Assembly: GCA_024408895.1 (NCBI GenBank)
Contig: JAKSUO010000015.1
Location: forward strand, 1 to 14,135
Length of the DNA: 14,135 nt
Direction: 5' to 3'
Origin: Alphaproteobacteria bacterium
GTDB lineage: Bacteria > Pseudomonadota > Alphaproteobacteria > RF32 > CAG-239
The number at the start of each line of letters is the position of its first letter. The stretch's first letter is position 1. The translations under genes and the position numbers were made by a program. Shown here one piece after another: positions 1 to 8,097 of this stretch. Below the pieces are notes generated by a model. The model was not told where the DNA came from and ran no database searches. It saw only the letters and a list, made by a program, of their open reading frames with translations.

Positions 1-1722
1 GTAACCGATAAGCCGTTTGAAGGGGTTATTCCAAATATGGAACGCCGTTTTTTGGAAACCGATTCGGCAACGGTTCGCGAGGAGTTATCCCATTATCAAT
101 CGGCGGCACCTTGTGAAGTTTGTCACGGCAAACGTCTGAAACCTGAAGCATTGGCCGTTAAAATTTGTGGTAAAGATATTATGGAAATAACGGAAATGTC
201 AATCAAACAGGCTTTACCGTGGTTTAGAAATGTTGAAGAACAGCTTGCTCCGCAAAAACGAGAAATTGCCCATAAAATTATAAAAGAAATTGTGGAAAGG
301 CTGAGCTTCTTAAACAATGTCGGATTAGATTATTTAAATTTATCTCGCCAATCGGGTACGCTATCCGGCGGTGAAGCGCAACGGATTCGTTTAGCTTCGC
401 AAATAGGTACCGGTTTAACCGGTGTAATGTATGTGTTGGATGAACCGTCCATTGGTTTGCATCAGCGGGACAACGATAAACTTTTGGATAGCCTGATGCG
501 TTTACGCAATATAGGCAATACGGTGATTGTGGTGGAACACGATGAAGATGCAATGCGTGCCGCCGATTATCTGGTGGATATGGGACCGCTCGCCGGTTCG
601 CAAGGTGGTGAAGTTATCGCTTGTGGTACGGTGAAAGAAGTATTGCAAAATCCGAATAGTTTGACGGCTCAATATTTAAACGGCAAAAAATGTATTCCGA
701 TACCGCCTAAACGTCGTAAAGGCAATGGCAAATTTTTAGAGCTGAAAGGCGCGCGTGTAAACAATTTGAAAAATGTTGATGTAAAAATTCCTTTAGGCAC
801 TTTTACTTGTGTTACGGGAATTTCCGGTTCGGGCAAATCATCTTTGATTTTGGAAACGTTGTTTAAAGCGGTGGATAAGGAACTGAATGGCAGCCGTGTG
901 CCACCTGGAGCATATGATAAATTAATCGGTATTGAAAATATTGATAAGGTAATAGACATAGATCAATCTCCGATTGGACGCACACCTCGTTCCAATCCGG
1001 CAACATATACCGGCGTGTTCACCAATATTCGCGACTGGTTTGCCGAACTGCCGGAAGCCAAAGCGCGTGGCTATACGTCAGGCTATTTTTCGTTTAATGT
1101 TCCCGGAGGACGTTGTGAGGCGTGTAAAGGTGACGGCGTAATGAAAATTGAAATGAACTTTTTGCCGGATGTTTATGTTCCTTGTGATGCCTGCCATGGC
1201 ACACGTTATAATCGTGAAACACTTGAAGTTAAATTTAGGGATAAATCTATTGCCGATGTTTTGAATATGACAATAGATGATGCGTATAATTTTTTTGAGA
1301 ACATACCACCGATAAAACGCCGTTTGGAGTTATTGCGGCGTGTCGGTTTGGGGTATGTCAAACTCGGTCAACCTGCTCCGACATTATCCGGCGGTGAAGC
1401 GCAGCGCATTAAATTGTCTAAAGAATTGAGTAAAAAAGCCACCGGCAAAACACTTTATATATTGGATGAACCGACAACCGGTTTGCACTTTGAAGATATT
1501 AAGCATTTGCTGAACGTGCTTGAAATGCTTGTGGAAGAAGGGAATACAGTTGTGGTGATTGAACACAATCTGGATGTGATAAAAACAGCCGATTATATTG
1601 TGGATGTCGGACCGGAAGGTGGCGATGGCGGTGGAGAAATTATTGCCACCGGCACACCGGAAGAAGTGGCAAAAAATAAAAAAAGTTTCACCGGAAAGTA
1701 TTTGAAAGGCAAATTGGGGTAA
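1..1722 (+). CDS. uvrA: UvrA, excinuclease ABC subunit A (C-terminal 573 residues; 5' end outside window)
   Basis: UvrA is the DNA-damage recognition ATPase of nucleotide excision repair, acting in the cytoplasm with UvrB and UvrC. The frame is open from base 1, so this is the last 573 residues of a protein usually about 940 long; the N-terminal Walker A lies upstream. Counting from the first codon, I see a CxxC zinc half-site at 38-41, the first ABC signature LSGGEAQR at 121-128 followed by the Walker B LDEPSIGLH, the second Walker A GISGSGKS at 273-280, the zinc-finger cysteines at 372, 375, 395 and 398, and the second signature LSGGEAQR at 462-469 followed by LDEPTTGLH. All motifs are intact. 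The ATG at 37 is internal, because the residues before it (PFEGVIPN) continue the family alignment. It ends in TAA, 36 bases before queH. Assignment is essentially certain. Confidence 0.97.
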   Translation, partial: VTDKPFEGVIPNMERRFLETDSATVREELSHYQSAAPCEVCHGKRLKPEALAVKICGKDIMEITEMSIKQALPWFRNVEEQLAPQKREIAHKIIKEIVERLSFLNNVGLDYLNLSRQSGTLSGGEAQRIRLASQIGTGLTGVMYVLDEPSIGLHQRDNDKLLDSLMRLRNIGNTVIVVEHDEDAMRAADYLVDMGPLAGSQGGEVIACGTVKEVLQNPNSLTAQYLNGKKCIPIPPKRRKGNGKFLELKGARVNNLKNVDVKIPLGTFTCVTGISGSGKSSLILETLFKAVDKELNGSRVPPGAYDKLIGIENIDKVIDIDQSPIGRTPRSNPATYTGVFTNIRDWFAELPEAKARGYTSGYFSFNVPGGRCEACKGDGVMKIEMNFLPDVYVPCDACHGTRYNRETLEVKFRDKSIADVLNMTIDDAYNFFENIPPIKRRLELLRRVGLGYVKLGQPAPTLSGGEAQRIKLSKELSKKATGKTLYILDEPTTGLHFEDIKHLLNVLEMLVEEGNTVVVIEHNLDVIKTADYIVDVGPEGGDGGGEIIATGTPEEVAKNKKSFTGKYLKGKLG

Positions 1723-1758
1723 TTTACCCCGAATAATATGCTGTAATTTTTAGATGGT

Positions 1759-2319
1759 ATGGATATGATTGAAAATAATAAACTTTTGTTACTTTCGTGT
1801 TGCGCACCGTGTTCATGTGCCGTTATCAAAACGCTGGCGGAAAAAGGCGAAAGTTTTGATGTGGTATTTTATAATCCGAATATCCGGCCATACACGGAAT
1901 ATCTTAAACGGCGCGATGAAAATGAGCGTGTCTGCCGCCGGTATGGCATTGACTTTATAGAATTAGAGTATGATAATGAACAATGGTGCAAGTTGACAAA
2001 GGGTTTGGAAAACGAACCTGAGCGAGGCGCACGTTGTTTTGTGTGCTTTTATATGCGCTTAAAACGTGTGATGGAATATGCTAAAGAAAACGGTTATAGG
2101 GCGGTTGGCTCTGTTTTAGGCGTGTCACGTTGGAAAAATTTGGCGCAAGTTAATGCCGCCGCAGAACAGGCAGCGACAGAAACAAAAGTGGCGTATGTCG
2201 ATATTGAAGGACGTAAAAACGGTATGCAGGAATTGCGCAGCCGGTTGATAAAAGAATTGGAATTATATAATCAAAACTATTGCGGGTGCAAACCACTCAT
2301 AAAACAGGAGGAAAAATAA
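1759..2319 (+). CDS. queH: Epoxyqueuosine reductase QueH (DUF208 family)
   Basis: QueH performs the last step of queuosine synthesis in tRNA, reducing epoxyqueuosine to queuosine. It is the iron-sulfur, cobalamin-independent alternative to QueG. The 186-residue product has the family hallmarks: CCAPC at residues 14-18, YNPNI at 38-42, a CxxC pair (C93, C96) in the RCFVCF stretch, GVSRWKN at 121-127 and YCGC at 174-177. These cysteines fit the family's cluster-binding set. Two in-frame ATGs (1759 and 1765) are possible starts. Neither has a strong Shine-Dalgarno sequence, and both put the CCAPC motif near the N-terminus as in the family. The stop codon TAA abuts the ATG of the next gene directly, so the two are probably cotranscribed and translationally coupled. 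Function is assigned by motif, and I am confident. Confidence 0.93.
   Translation: MDMIENNKLLLLSCCAPCSCAVIKTLAEKGESFDVVFYNPNIRPYTEYLKRRDENERVCRRYGIDFIELEYDNEQWCKLTKGLENEPERGARCFVCFYMRLKRVMEYAKENGYRAVGSVLGVSRWKNLAQVNAAAEQAATETKVAYVDIEGRKNGMQELRSRLIKELELYNQNYCGCKPLIKQEEK
2306..2311 (+). promoter_or_regulatory. Shine-Dalgarno for the S66 carboxypeptidase gene
   Basis: A perfect AGGAGG lies 8 bases before the ATG at 2320, inside the last codons of queH. It fixes the start of the downstream gene. It also shows that gene is set up for strong translation, although its frame is later interrupted. Confidence 0.8.
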
Positions 2320-3300
2320 ATGCAGAAAATTATTCCGGAAAAGCTCAAAAAAGGCGATAAAATAATGATTGTTGCGCCGTCACGCGGCTTGAAATTAATC
2401 GGAAAAGATTGTCGCGAAATTGCAGAAAAACGATTTAATGAAATGGAATTGACGGTTGAGTTTGCCCCGAATACCAAAGATGAAAATTGGAATATTCAAG
2501 GCTGTGGCAGTGTTGAACAACGAGCAGATGATATTATGACCGCTTTTAAGGATAAATCGGTAAAAGCGATTTTTACGGTTATCGGTGGTTTTAATTCCAA
2601 TCAGATTTTGGCGCATTTGGATTATGATGTTATTCGCCAAAATCCGAAAATTATTTGCGGATTTTCGGACATTACCGCCGTCTTGGCGGCCATTCAGGCA
2701 AAAACCGGGCTGGAAACATATTATGGTCCTCATTATAGTTCAATAGGTATGAAACTCGGATGTGAATATACACTTAATTACTTGCAAAAAATGTTGTTTT
2801 CCGATTCGCCGGTAGAAGTTAAGCCATCTGCCGAATGGAGCGATGATTTATGGTTTTTAGATCAGGATAAACGCGAGTTTGTAAAGAATGAAGGTCATTG
2901 GGTTTTGCATAAAGGCAAAGCAGAAGGAAAAATTGTCGGCGGCAATTTATGCACGTTTAATCTTTTACTTGGAACAAATATGCGTCCGGCTTTGGCAAAA
3001 AATACGATTTGAATGATAGAAGATACTGCTGAGAGCTCACCGGAAGTCTTTGACCGTAATTTACAGGCACTTTGCTATCAACCTGATTTTAAAAACGTGA
3101 TGGGAATGGTTATAGGACGCTTTCAGAAAGGTTCTAAAATGTCTCGCGAGATATTGGAATTTATTATTAATAATAAGCCTGAATTAGCAAGGATGCCGGT
3201 GCTTGCAAATGTTGATTACGGACATACTACTCCGATATTAACGATTCCTTTAGGTGGATATGCTATTTTGGATAATGATAATTTGGTTATTCAAAAATAG
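2320..3300 (+). pseudogene. LD-carboxypeptidase / MccF-like S66 peptidase, interrupted by in-frame TGA at 3010-3012
   Basis: S66 serine peptidases trim the terminal D-amino acid from murein tetrapeptides in recycling (LdcA) or cleave related amide bonds (MccF). The first 230 codons carry the N-terminal nucleotide-binding-like fold (MIVAPSRG), the nucleophile motif GFSD with Ser116, and Glu202 before the GGNL motif. At codon 231 there is TGA, followed immediately by ATG and 95 more codons in the same frame. These contain IEDTAES, FDRNL, GMVIGRF and VDYGHTTP, whose His (302 on the joined numbering) completes the Ser-Glu-His triad. Joined length is 326 residues, normal for the family. As read, the upstream product lacks the catalytic His and should be inactive. 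The family normally has an aliphatic residue at the TGA position, so TTA-to-TGA mutation fits better than TGA read as Trp. Sequencing error, read-through or reinitiation at the adjacent ATG remain possible. Family assignment is firm; pseudogene status is inference. Confidence 0.82.
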
Positions 3301-3314
3301 AAAGGTAATTTAAA

Positions 3315-4676
3315 ATGATATTGTCCCTGATTTGCCTTGCTTGTTTGTATTTAGCATATCGTTTGAGAAGTCAAAAGTTAGAGGACCAGTTCGGGATAAA
3401 TATGTATCGCGTGGCGGAAGGTGTTCGCCAACCAACCGTTGGCATTCTCGGTTATCGCCATGCCCAGTTGGCAGTACTAGGATTAACATTTGGAATAGAG
3501 GGATTTTTCGGCATTGTTTTTGGCGCAATATATGGCCCGTTGGCAATGATTTGGTGCGTTTTGGGTAGTGCGCTTTTAGGCTGTTTCCTCAATTATTATT
3601 GCGGAATGTATGCTGTTGCCAATAACAAGTCTATTATTTCCGTTGTGGAAGAAATGTGGGGCCGTAAGACGTTTGTTGCAATAACGGCTGTTGTTTGCCT
3701 GTTATTGATGATAGAACTTGGGGTTAACTATGTTTTTTGGTTAAATATTTTATCTTACACTTTTGCGACATCGCCGATATGGTATCTGTTTTTGTTTGTT
3801 GTTTTCGGTTTGGCCTTCATTAGCCCGAAATATTTTATGCGTTGTTGCTCGGTTACCGGCGCTATGATTATATTGACAACATTGATAATTGTTTGCGCCT
3901 CTTTTAATAAGTTAAATGAATTTGACACAATTGGGTACAGGCTTGATTATCCGAGCATCAAAAATGCCTATCCTGTAATGTTTTTTGCAATAAATATCGG
4001 TGTTTTAAGCGGTGTTCAGGCACTGAAATGCACCTTGATATCCGAAAACTTGAAAAATGAACGCATGGGACGCGGTGTGTTTATAGGAACAGCTCTGTTT
4101 CAAACGGGTATTGTTATCTTGCTTATACTGTGCTTTATGGCATGGAATCCGTATTTGAGAATACTGTCGCATGTAGCAAATCAAATTTTTGCGCCTAATG
4201 CAATTTTGTATGAAAAATTGGTTTCTCATACCGGCAGAATAAGCCATTACGCCCTCTTTATTACCATGTCTGCAGTTTGTTTATTGTCGGCAGGAAGTAT
4301 GCTTCGTCTGGGCATTAAACTTTGCAAAGATGTATGGAATGTTCAGAAATTGAGCACTACCACATACGGATTGATTTTGTTTGTTATTGCCATGGGATTT
4401 TTGATTGTGCCGTTTGCTATGTATGGTTTTGAATTAATCAGTACTATGTTGGCTGTCGGCTTAATGATGATTTGTTTTTATCTGCGTCGTCAGAAAAAGC
4501 AATCTGTTAAGTGGTTGCTTTATTCCATATATTTCTTCATCAGCGTATGCGTGGCATATTTCCCGATGGCTGTTTTGCATTTGCCTTTGAAATTCGGCAT
4601 TTTATGCGGAGCCAGCACAATTTTATTGATTTTGATTTGGCACTACTATTATTATCGGAAAAAATTAAAACATTAA
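3315..4676 (+). CDS. Short CstA-family transporter (carbon starvation protein family)
   Basis: This integral membrane protein of 453 residues has roughly a dozen hydrophobic segments. Two stretches are diagnostic of the CstA family (peptide or pyruvate uptake in Escherichia coli CstA and BtsT). Residues 51-100 run from QLAVLG through GIVFGAIYGPLAMIW to YYCGMYAV. Residues 218-256 run from AYPVMFF through GVLSGVQA to LKNERMGRGVF. It is much shorter than the roughly 700 residues of E. coli CstA, and several motif positions differ; for example GVQA stands where the family usually has GFHA. The substrate is therefore unknown and could be peptides or a small organic acid. Start ATG 3315 has AAAGG 9 bases upstream and lies 14 bases after the carboxypeptidase stop, so one operon is likely. 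Its TAA overlaps the stop of the converging ABC gene by 4 bases. Confidence 0.8.
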   Translation: MILSLICLACLYLAYRLRSQKLEDQFGINMYRVAEGVRQPTVGILGYRHAQLAVLGLTFGIEGFFGIVFGAIYGPLAMIWCVLGSALLGCFLNYYCGMYAVANNKSIISVVEEMWGRKTFVAITAVVCLLLMIELGVNYVFWLNILSYTFATSPIWYLFLFVVFGLAFISPKYFMRCCSVTGAMIILTTLIIVCASFNKLNEFDTIGYRLDYPSIKNAYPVMFFAINIGVLSGVQALKCTLISENLKNERMGRGVFIGTALFQTGIVILLILCFMAWNPYLRILSHVANQIFAPNAILYEKLVSHTGRISHYALFITMSAVCLLSAGSMLRLGIKLCKDVWNVQKLSTTTYGLILFVIAMGFLIVPFAMYGFELISTMLAVGLMMICFYLRRQKKQSVKWLLYSIYFFISVCVAYFPMAVLHLPLKFGILCGASTILLILIWHYYYYRKKLKH

Positions 4677-6958
4677 ACAAGCTGTGTCTTATATAAAGCC
4701 GCATATTCTCCTTCTTTGGCAAGGAGCTCTTCATGCGTTCCCTTTTCAACAATTTCACCGTTGTTCAAAACTACGATACAATCTGCATTGCGAACGGTTG
4801 ATAATCTGTGCGCAATGATAAGAACGGTGCGGTCTTTCATCAAATTATTAATTGCCTGCTGGACAACGGCTTCGGATTTATTATCCAATGCGGAAGTGGC
4901 TTCATCTAAAATCAAAATCGGGGCGTTTTTAATAAAGGCGCGCGCAATGGCAATACGCTGCTTTTGTCCGCCTGAAAGCATAATGCCGCGTTCGCCGATT
5001 TGCGTATCCAAACCGGCCGATAATGAAGCAATAAACTCCGTCAAGCAGGCATTGTTGACCGCTTCTTCTAATTTTTCTTCGGAGATGTCGGTTGAGCCAA
5101 ACAAAATATTTTCTCTGATTGCTCCGCCAAACAGGAAATTATCTTGAAAAACAATAGCGATATTATCACGCAGATTGTTAAGATTGTAGTTTTTAATATT
5201 GACGCCGTCAATTTCAATTGAGCCGTCTGTTACGTCATAAAAACGCGGCAATAACGTAGATATGGTAGTTTTGCCACCACCGGAGTTGCCGACTAAAGCA
5301 ATTGTTTGTCCGGCATTTATAGTTAAATTGATATTTTTAAGAACTTCTTTTTGAGGATTATATGCGAAAGAAACATTTTTATAGACTATGTTTCCCTTGC
5401 AATCGGACATAAATAGCGGATTTTCGGTATTTTGCACGGCATTAACGGCATTCAGACAGCTAAAGACACGCTGCACGGCCATTAAAGAAAAAATAATTCC
5501 GTTGTAATTATTCCCGATTGACTTTATCGGATTATATAACATTACAAGCGAAGTTATAAATGAGGCAAAGTTACCTACGGTAATTTGGTGTGTAACGATT
5601 AAATAACTGCCAAACCAAATCACAAAAGCTATACCGAATGATGAAATAAAATGCATAATTGGTGAAATAATACCGGTTTTTTTCAGCATAACTAACGACA
5701 ATTGGAAAACACCGTTTGCTGTTTTTGTAAATTTTTTTGTGTAATAGTCAAAGAGATTGTATGATGTTATCACCCGATTTCCGCTAAAAGCTTCATTATA
5801 GTGCGCTAATAAAGCGGCTGTGGCTTTGGTGTCCTTTGTTACTGCCTTTTTTAAGCGTTTACGGACAATAGTCAGCGGGTAGAGAGCGCCAAACATAATA
5901 ACAACGGCAATAATGGCTAACTGCCAAGAATTATAGAATAAAACCATAATTAATGACAGAGAGGAGAAAAAACGCGTTGTAAATAATTTCATACTATTTA
6001 ACAAACCGCTACAGGCAGATTCGGCATCGTTATTGAAATGGAATAAAATTTCTCCGGAATTTGTTTTATCAAAAAAAGCCGCATCGTTATGCAACAATTT
6101 ATTAAATAATTGCTTTTTGATATTCATTGCAATACGATTCCCGACCCAAGTGTTCATATATGTTGCCACATAGGTAAATAAGGCTTGCAGAACACTGAAT
6201 ATAATAATCATCAGTGGAATATACATAGTCCAACCGGATTGTTGTTCAATCAATACAACATCCATAAAAGGTTTCAACGACCATGCAATAACGGCATCCA
6301 TCAAGCCAACGGGAATGGTAATCAAAACAGCGAGAAGCGCGCGAGCCCAATAAGGTTTTGCGTATGGTAAAATTAATGAATAATTTTTCAAAGTGTAGAA
6401 AGTTAGCAATTTTTTCTTAATTTTATCGCGGAATAAATAAGAGCCGATAACAATGGCGCACAGTATAAGATAAATAAAAAAGCAGAGGATAAAGTAAATC
6501 GGCTTAAAGCATTTTACTTGCGGGTGGTGGCAATCGGTACATAATACAAGTTCTACCGGTTCGCTTACGTCTAAAATGGTGGCACCGCTTTCATCTTTGC
6601 GGATGCTTGCGGTACTGTCGGACAAGTGCAAATCAGTCAGTGGTGTTCCGCTTAGAAAAACATCGGATATGGAAAGAGAACCTTGATAATGACTTATCTT
6701 AAGACTTAAGGATTTTAATGATGAACATTGCGTGGTTACGGTGTAAAGTTCCGGAACGGATGACATTTTCGGATATAAAAGGGCTGTTTTTTGCAAATCG
6801 GAATTATCGGTACAAACAACATCTATCCACGCATTTCCGTTTCCGCTTAAGAAAAAGGATAATTTTGAATTAGGATAACCATACCAAAACACCGAAGTGG
6901 CGGCCATGGTTAAAATTAAACACATAAAAGCATAAAAAAGCGTTTTTTTAAAAGTCAT
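4673..6958 (-). CDS. MsbA-like ABC exporter (permease-ATPase fusion) with extra periplasmic N-terminal domain
   Basis: This is a half-size ABC exporter that probably works as a homodimer in the inner membrane, moving a lipid or other hydrophobic substrate outward. The 761 residues divide into three parts. Residues 1-175 are an unusual front: a membrane segment at about 6-26, a predicted beta-rich periplasmic stretch at about 30-150 with several cysteines, and a second membrane segment at 153-175. Residues 200-475 are the six-helix exporter domain. The ATPase domain has Walker A GNSGGGKT at 557-564, Q-loop Gln605, signature LSGGQ at 661-665, Walker B ILILDEA at 681-687 and H-loop His717; all are intact. 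MsbA itself is about 580 residues, so the front is a real addition in one continuous frame. Start ATG at 6958 has GAGGA just upstream and a good promoter. A lipid A-core flippase role is possible, but the substrate is not shown by sequence. Confidence 0.88.
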   Translation of the reverse strand: MTFKKTLFYAFMCLILTMAATSVFWYGYPNSKLSFFLSGNGNAWIDVVCTDNSDLQKTALLYPKMSSVPELYTVTTQCSSLKSLSLKISHYQGSLSISDVFLSGTPLTDLHLSDSTASIRKDESGATILDVSEPVELVLCTDCHHPQVKCFKPIYFILCFFIYLILCAIVIGSYLFRDKIKKKLLTFYTLKNYSLILPYAKPYWARALLAVLITIPVGLMDAVIAWSLKPFMDVVLIEQQSGWTMYIPLMIIIFSVLQALFTYVATYMNTWVGNRIAMNIKKQLFNKLLHNDAAFFDKTNSGEILFHFNNDAESACSGLLNSMKLFTTRFFSSLSLIMVLFYNSWQLAIIAVVIMFGALYPLTIVRKRLKKAVTKDTKATAALLAHYNEAFSGNRVITSYNLFDYYTKKFTKTANGVFQLSLVMLKKTGIISPIMHFISSFGIAFVIWFGSYLIVTHQITVGNFASFITSLVMLYNPIKSIGNNYNGIIFSLMAVQRVFSCLNAVNAVQNTENPLFMSDCKGNIVYKNVSFAYNPQKEVLKNINLTINAGQTIALVGNSGGGKTTISTLLPRFYDVTDGSIEIDGVNIKNYNLNNLRDNIAIVFQDNFLFGGAIRENILFGSTDISEEKLEEAVNNACLTEFIASLSAGLDTQIGERGIMLSGGQKQRIAIARAFIKNAPILILDEATSALDNKSEAVVQQAINNLMKDRTVLIIAHRLSTVRNADCIVVLNNGEIVEKGTHEELLAKEGEYAALYKTQLV

Positions 6959-6987
6959 TTTTCCTCAAATTCAAAATATTCAAGTAA

Positions 6988-7016
6988 GATATAAATTATT
7001 TTTTACCTTATGACAA
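6988..7016 (-). promoter_or_regulatory. Putative sigma70-type promoter of the ABC exporter gene
   Basis: Reading the minus strand, TTGTCA (7016-7011, five of six consensus bases) is followed after 17 bases by TATATC (6993-6988, four of six). This predicts a transcript start near 6981 and a leader of about 22 bases before the ATG at 6958. The prediction is by eye only. Confidence 0.5.
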
Positions 7017-7022
7017 TAATAA

Positions 7023-7039
7023 TATGCAATCTATGCAAT
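7023..7039. repeat. Two direct copies of TATGCAAT in the divergent promoter region
   Basis: TATGCAAT occurs at 7023-7030 and again at 7032-7039, a 9-base period. The pair sits between the two divergent promoters, 6 bases upstream of the exporter -35 box and about 15 bases upstream of the other -35 box. It could be a binding site for a regulator or an accident of AT-rich sequence. Confidence 0.4.
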
Positions 7040-7054
7040 TTCTAAAAACTTAGA

Positions 7055-7082
7055 TAGACTTTTAAGAATAATTTGTTATACT
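7055..7082 (+). promoter_or_regulatory. Putative sigma70-type promoter of the PilT-like ATPase gene
   Basis: TAGACT (7055-7060, four of six bases of the -35 consensus) is followed after 16 bases by TATACT (7077-7082, five of six bases of the -10 consensus). The expected start is near 7089, giving a leader of about 23 bases that contains AAAGGAG at 7099-7105, 6 bases before the ATG. A separate promoter implies this ATPase is expressed independently of the pil operon. Confidence 0.5.
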
Positions 7083-7111
7083 TAAGCAAAATTGAAACAA
7101 AGGAGTGAAAA

Positions 7112-8089
7112 ATGGGAAGAATTAATGATGTGTTTTATTCTGATATTTATATAACACAGGATAAAGAGGTGTTTGTTCCTGATCCTAAAACGGAAAGCGG
7201 GTTGCAACTTATTGAACCGGAAGATTTTACGGATTTTTTTGATTTGTTGGAAAAAACATATCGCGGTAAGTCTAGCTACACAATGATTTATGAAGGATAT
7301 TTTTTCCGTGTTGAACGCACAAATTCTATGTATGGCCCGATTTATTGTATGCGTAAAATGCCTAAGAAAGTGCCTGATTTAGTGAGCTTAGGATATCCGC
7401 CGGCATTGATTAATTATCTTTCAACATTAGGACAAGCATCCGGATTGATTCTGCTTGGCGGTGCCACCGGTTCCGGTAAAACAACCACCATTTCCAGCTT
7501 ATTGAAAGAATATTTAATTCGTAACGGCGGATTTGCTTATACGATTGAAGATCCGTTTGAAATGCCGCTTGATGGCGAATATAAAGCCGTTAACGGATCA
7601 ATAGGGTTATGTAAACAAACTCAACCGGTAGATGATAATTGGGGTGCATCACTTCGGTCCGCTCTTCGTTCACGTCCGCGCTATATTTTTGTTGGTGAGA
7701 TCCGAACGCCGGATGCCGCCAGTGAATGTTTGCGTGCCGCAACTTCAGGACACTTGGTATTATCTACAATTCACGCCAATAATGTTACAGACGCCTTAGA
7801 TGCAATGGTTAAACACGCTTCCGCCGGTGAAATGAGTGAAGAATTGGCTTTTGACTTGCTGTCACGCGGTATTTTGGGGGTTATCCATCAATCTTTAGTC
7901 GGTATCGGTCAAAAACGTCCGGTTGTGCAATATCTTTTTGCCAACCCGAACACCACAACAGGTGACCAAACGCGTAACATTGTTAAAACGGGAAAGCTTA
8001 ATTTGGCTACAACTATTGAAATGCAGATGACTCGTATGATGCAAGGACGCCCGTTGTTTGAAATAGGTGACTCACGTATCAATAAATAA
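7112..8089 (+). CDS. PilT/DotB/TraJ-type secretion ATPase (type II/IV secretion superfamily), probable pilus retraction motor
   Basis: The 325-residue soluble ATPase has every core motif of the family: Walker A GATGSGKT at 117-124, Asp box TIEDPFEM at 144-151, Walker B IFVGEIR at 192-198 and His box STIHANN at 218-224. The first 100 residues form the small PAS-like N-terminal domain. No CxxC zinc motif is present, unlike the extension ATPase encoded at 9752-11419, which fits a PilT-type rather than PilB-type motor. The phrases ALRSRPRYIFVGEIR and LRAATSGHLV also recall TraJ/DotB ATPases of conjugation and Dot/Icm systems, so the exact subfamily is open. The gene stands alone on the plus strand with its own promoter and Shine-Dalgarno. 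It converges on the pilus operon with 8 bases between stop codons. Retraction is inferred from family and location. Confidence 0.88.
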   Translation: MGRINDVFYSDIYITQDKEVFVPDPKTESGLQLIEPEDFTDFFDLLEKTYRGKSSYTMIYEGYFFRVERTNSMYGPIYCMRKMPKKVPDLVSLGYPPALINYLSTLGQASGLILLGGATGSGKTTTISSLLKEYLIRNGGFAYTIEDPFEMPLDGEYKAVNGSIGLCKQTQPVDDNWGASLRSALRSRPRYIFVGEIRTPDAASECLRAATSGHLVLSTIHANNVTDALDAMVKHASAGEMSEELAFDLLSRGILGVIHQSLVGIGQKRPVVQYLFANPNTTTGDQTRNIVKTGKLNLATTIEMQMTRMMQGRPLFEIGDSRINK

Positions 8090-8097
8090 AAGTGAAA

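Noticed and set aside
1716..1730. Perfect 7-base inverted repeat GGGGTAA/TTACCCC at the uvrA stop, considered as a terminator
   Set aside because: The centre is one base, so a real hairpin keeps only about 6 pairs with a tight loop, and no U-tract follows. The queH gene starts 29 bases later in the same direction.
3010..3012. TGA read as tryptophan (alternative genetic code)
   Set aside because: The Trp codons checked elsewhere are TGG, no other gene has an internal TGA, and the family favours an aliphatic residue at this site; a point mutation from TTA is simpler. Kept as a checkable idea only.
4708..4726. CTCCTT/AAGGAG hairpin near the convergent stops
   Set aside because: It is in coding sequence of the ABC exporter, has only six pairs and has no U-tract on either side.
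4716..5147. 143-codon plus-strand frame
   Set aside because: It is antisense to the conserved ATPase domain of the ABC exporter (signature and Walker B region) and has no recognisable motifs.
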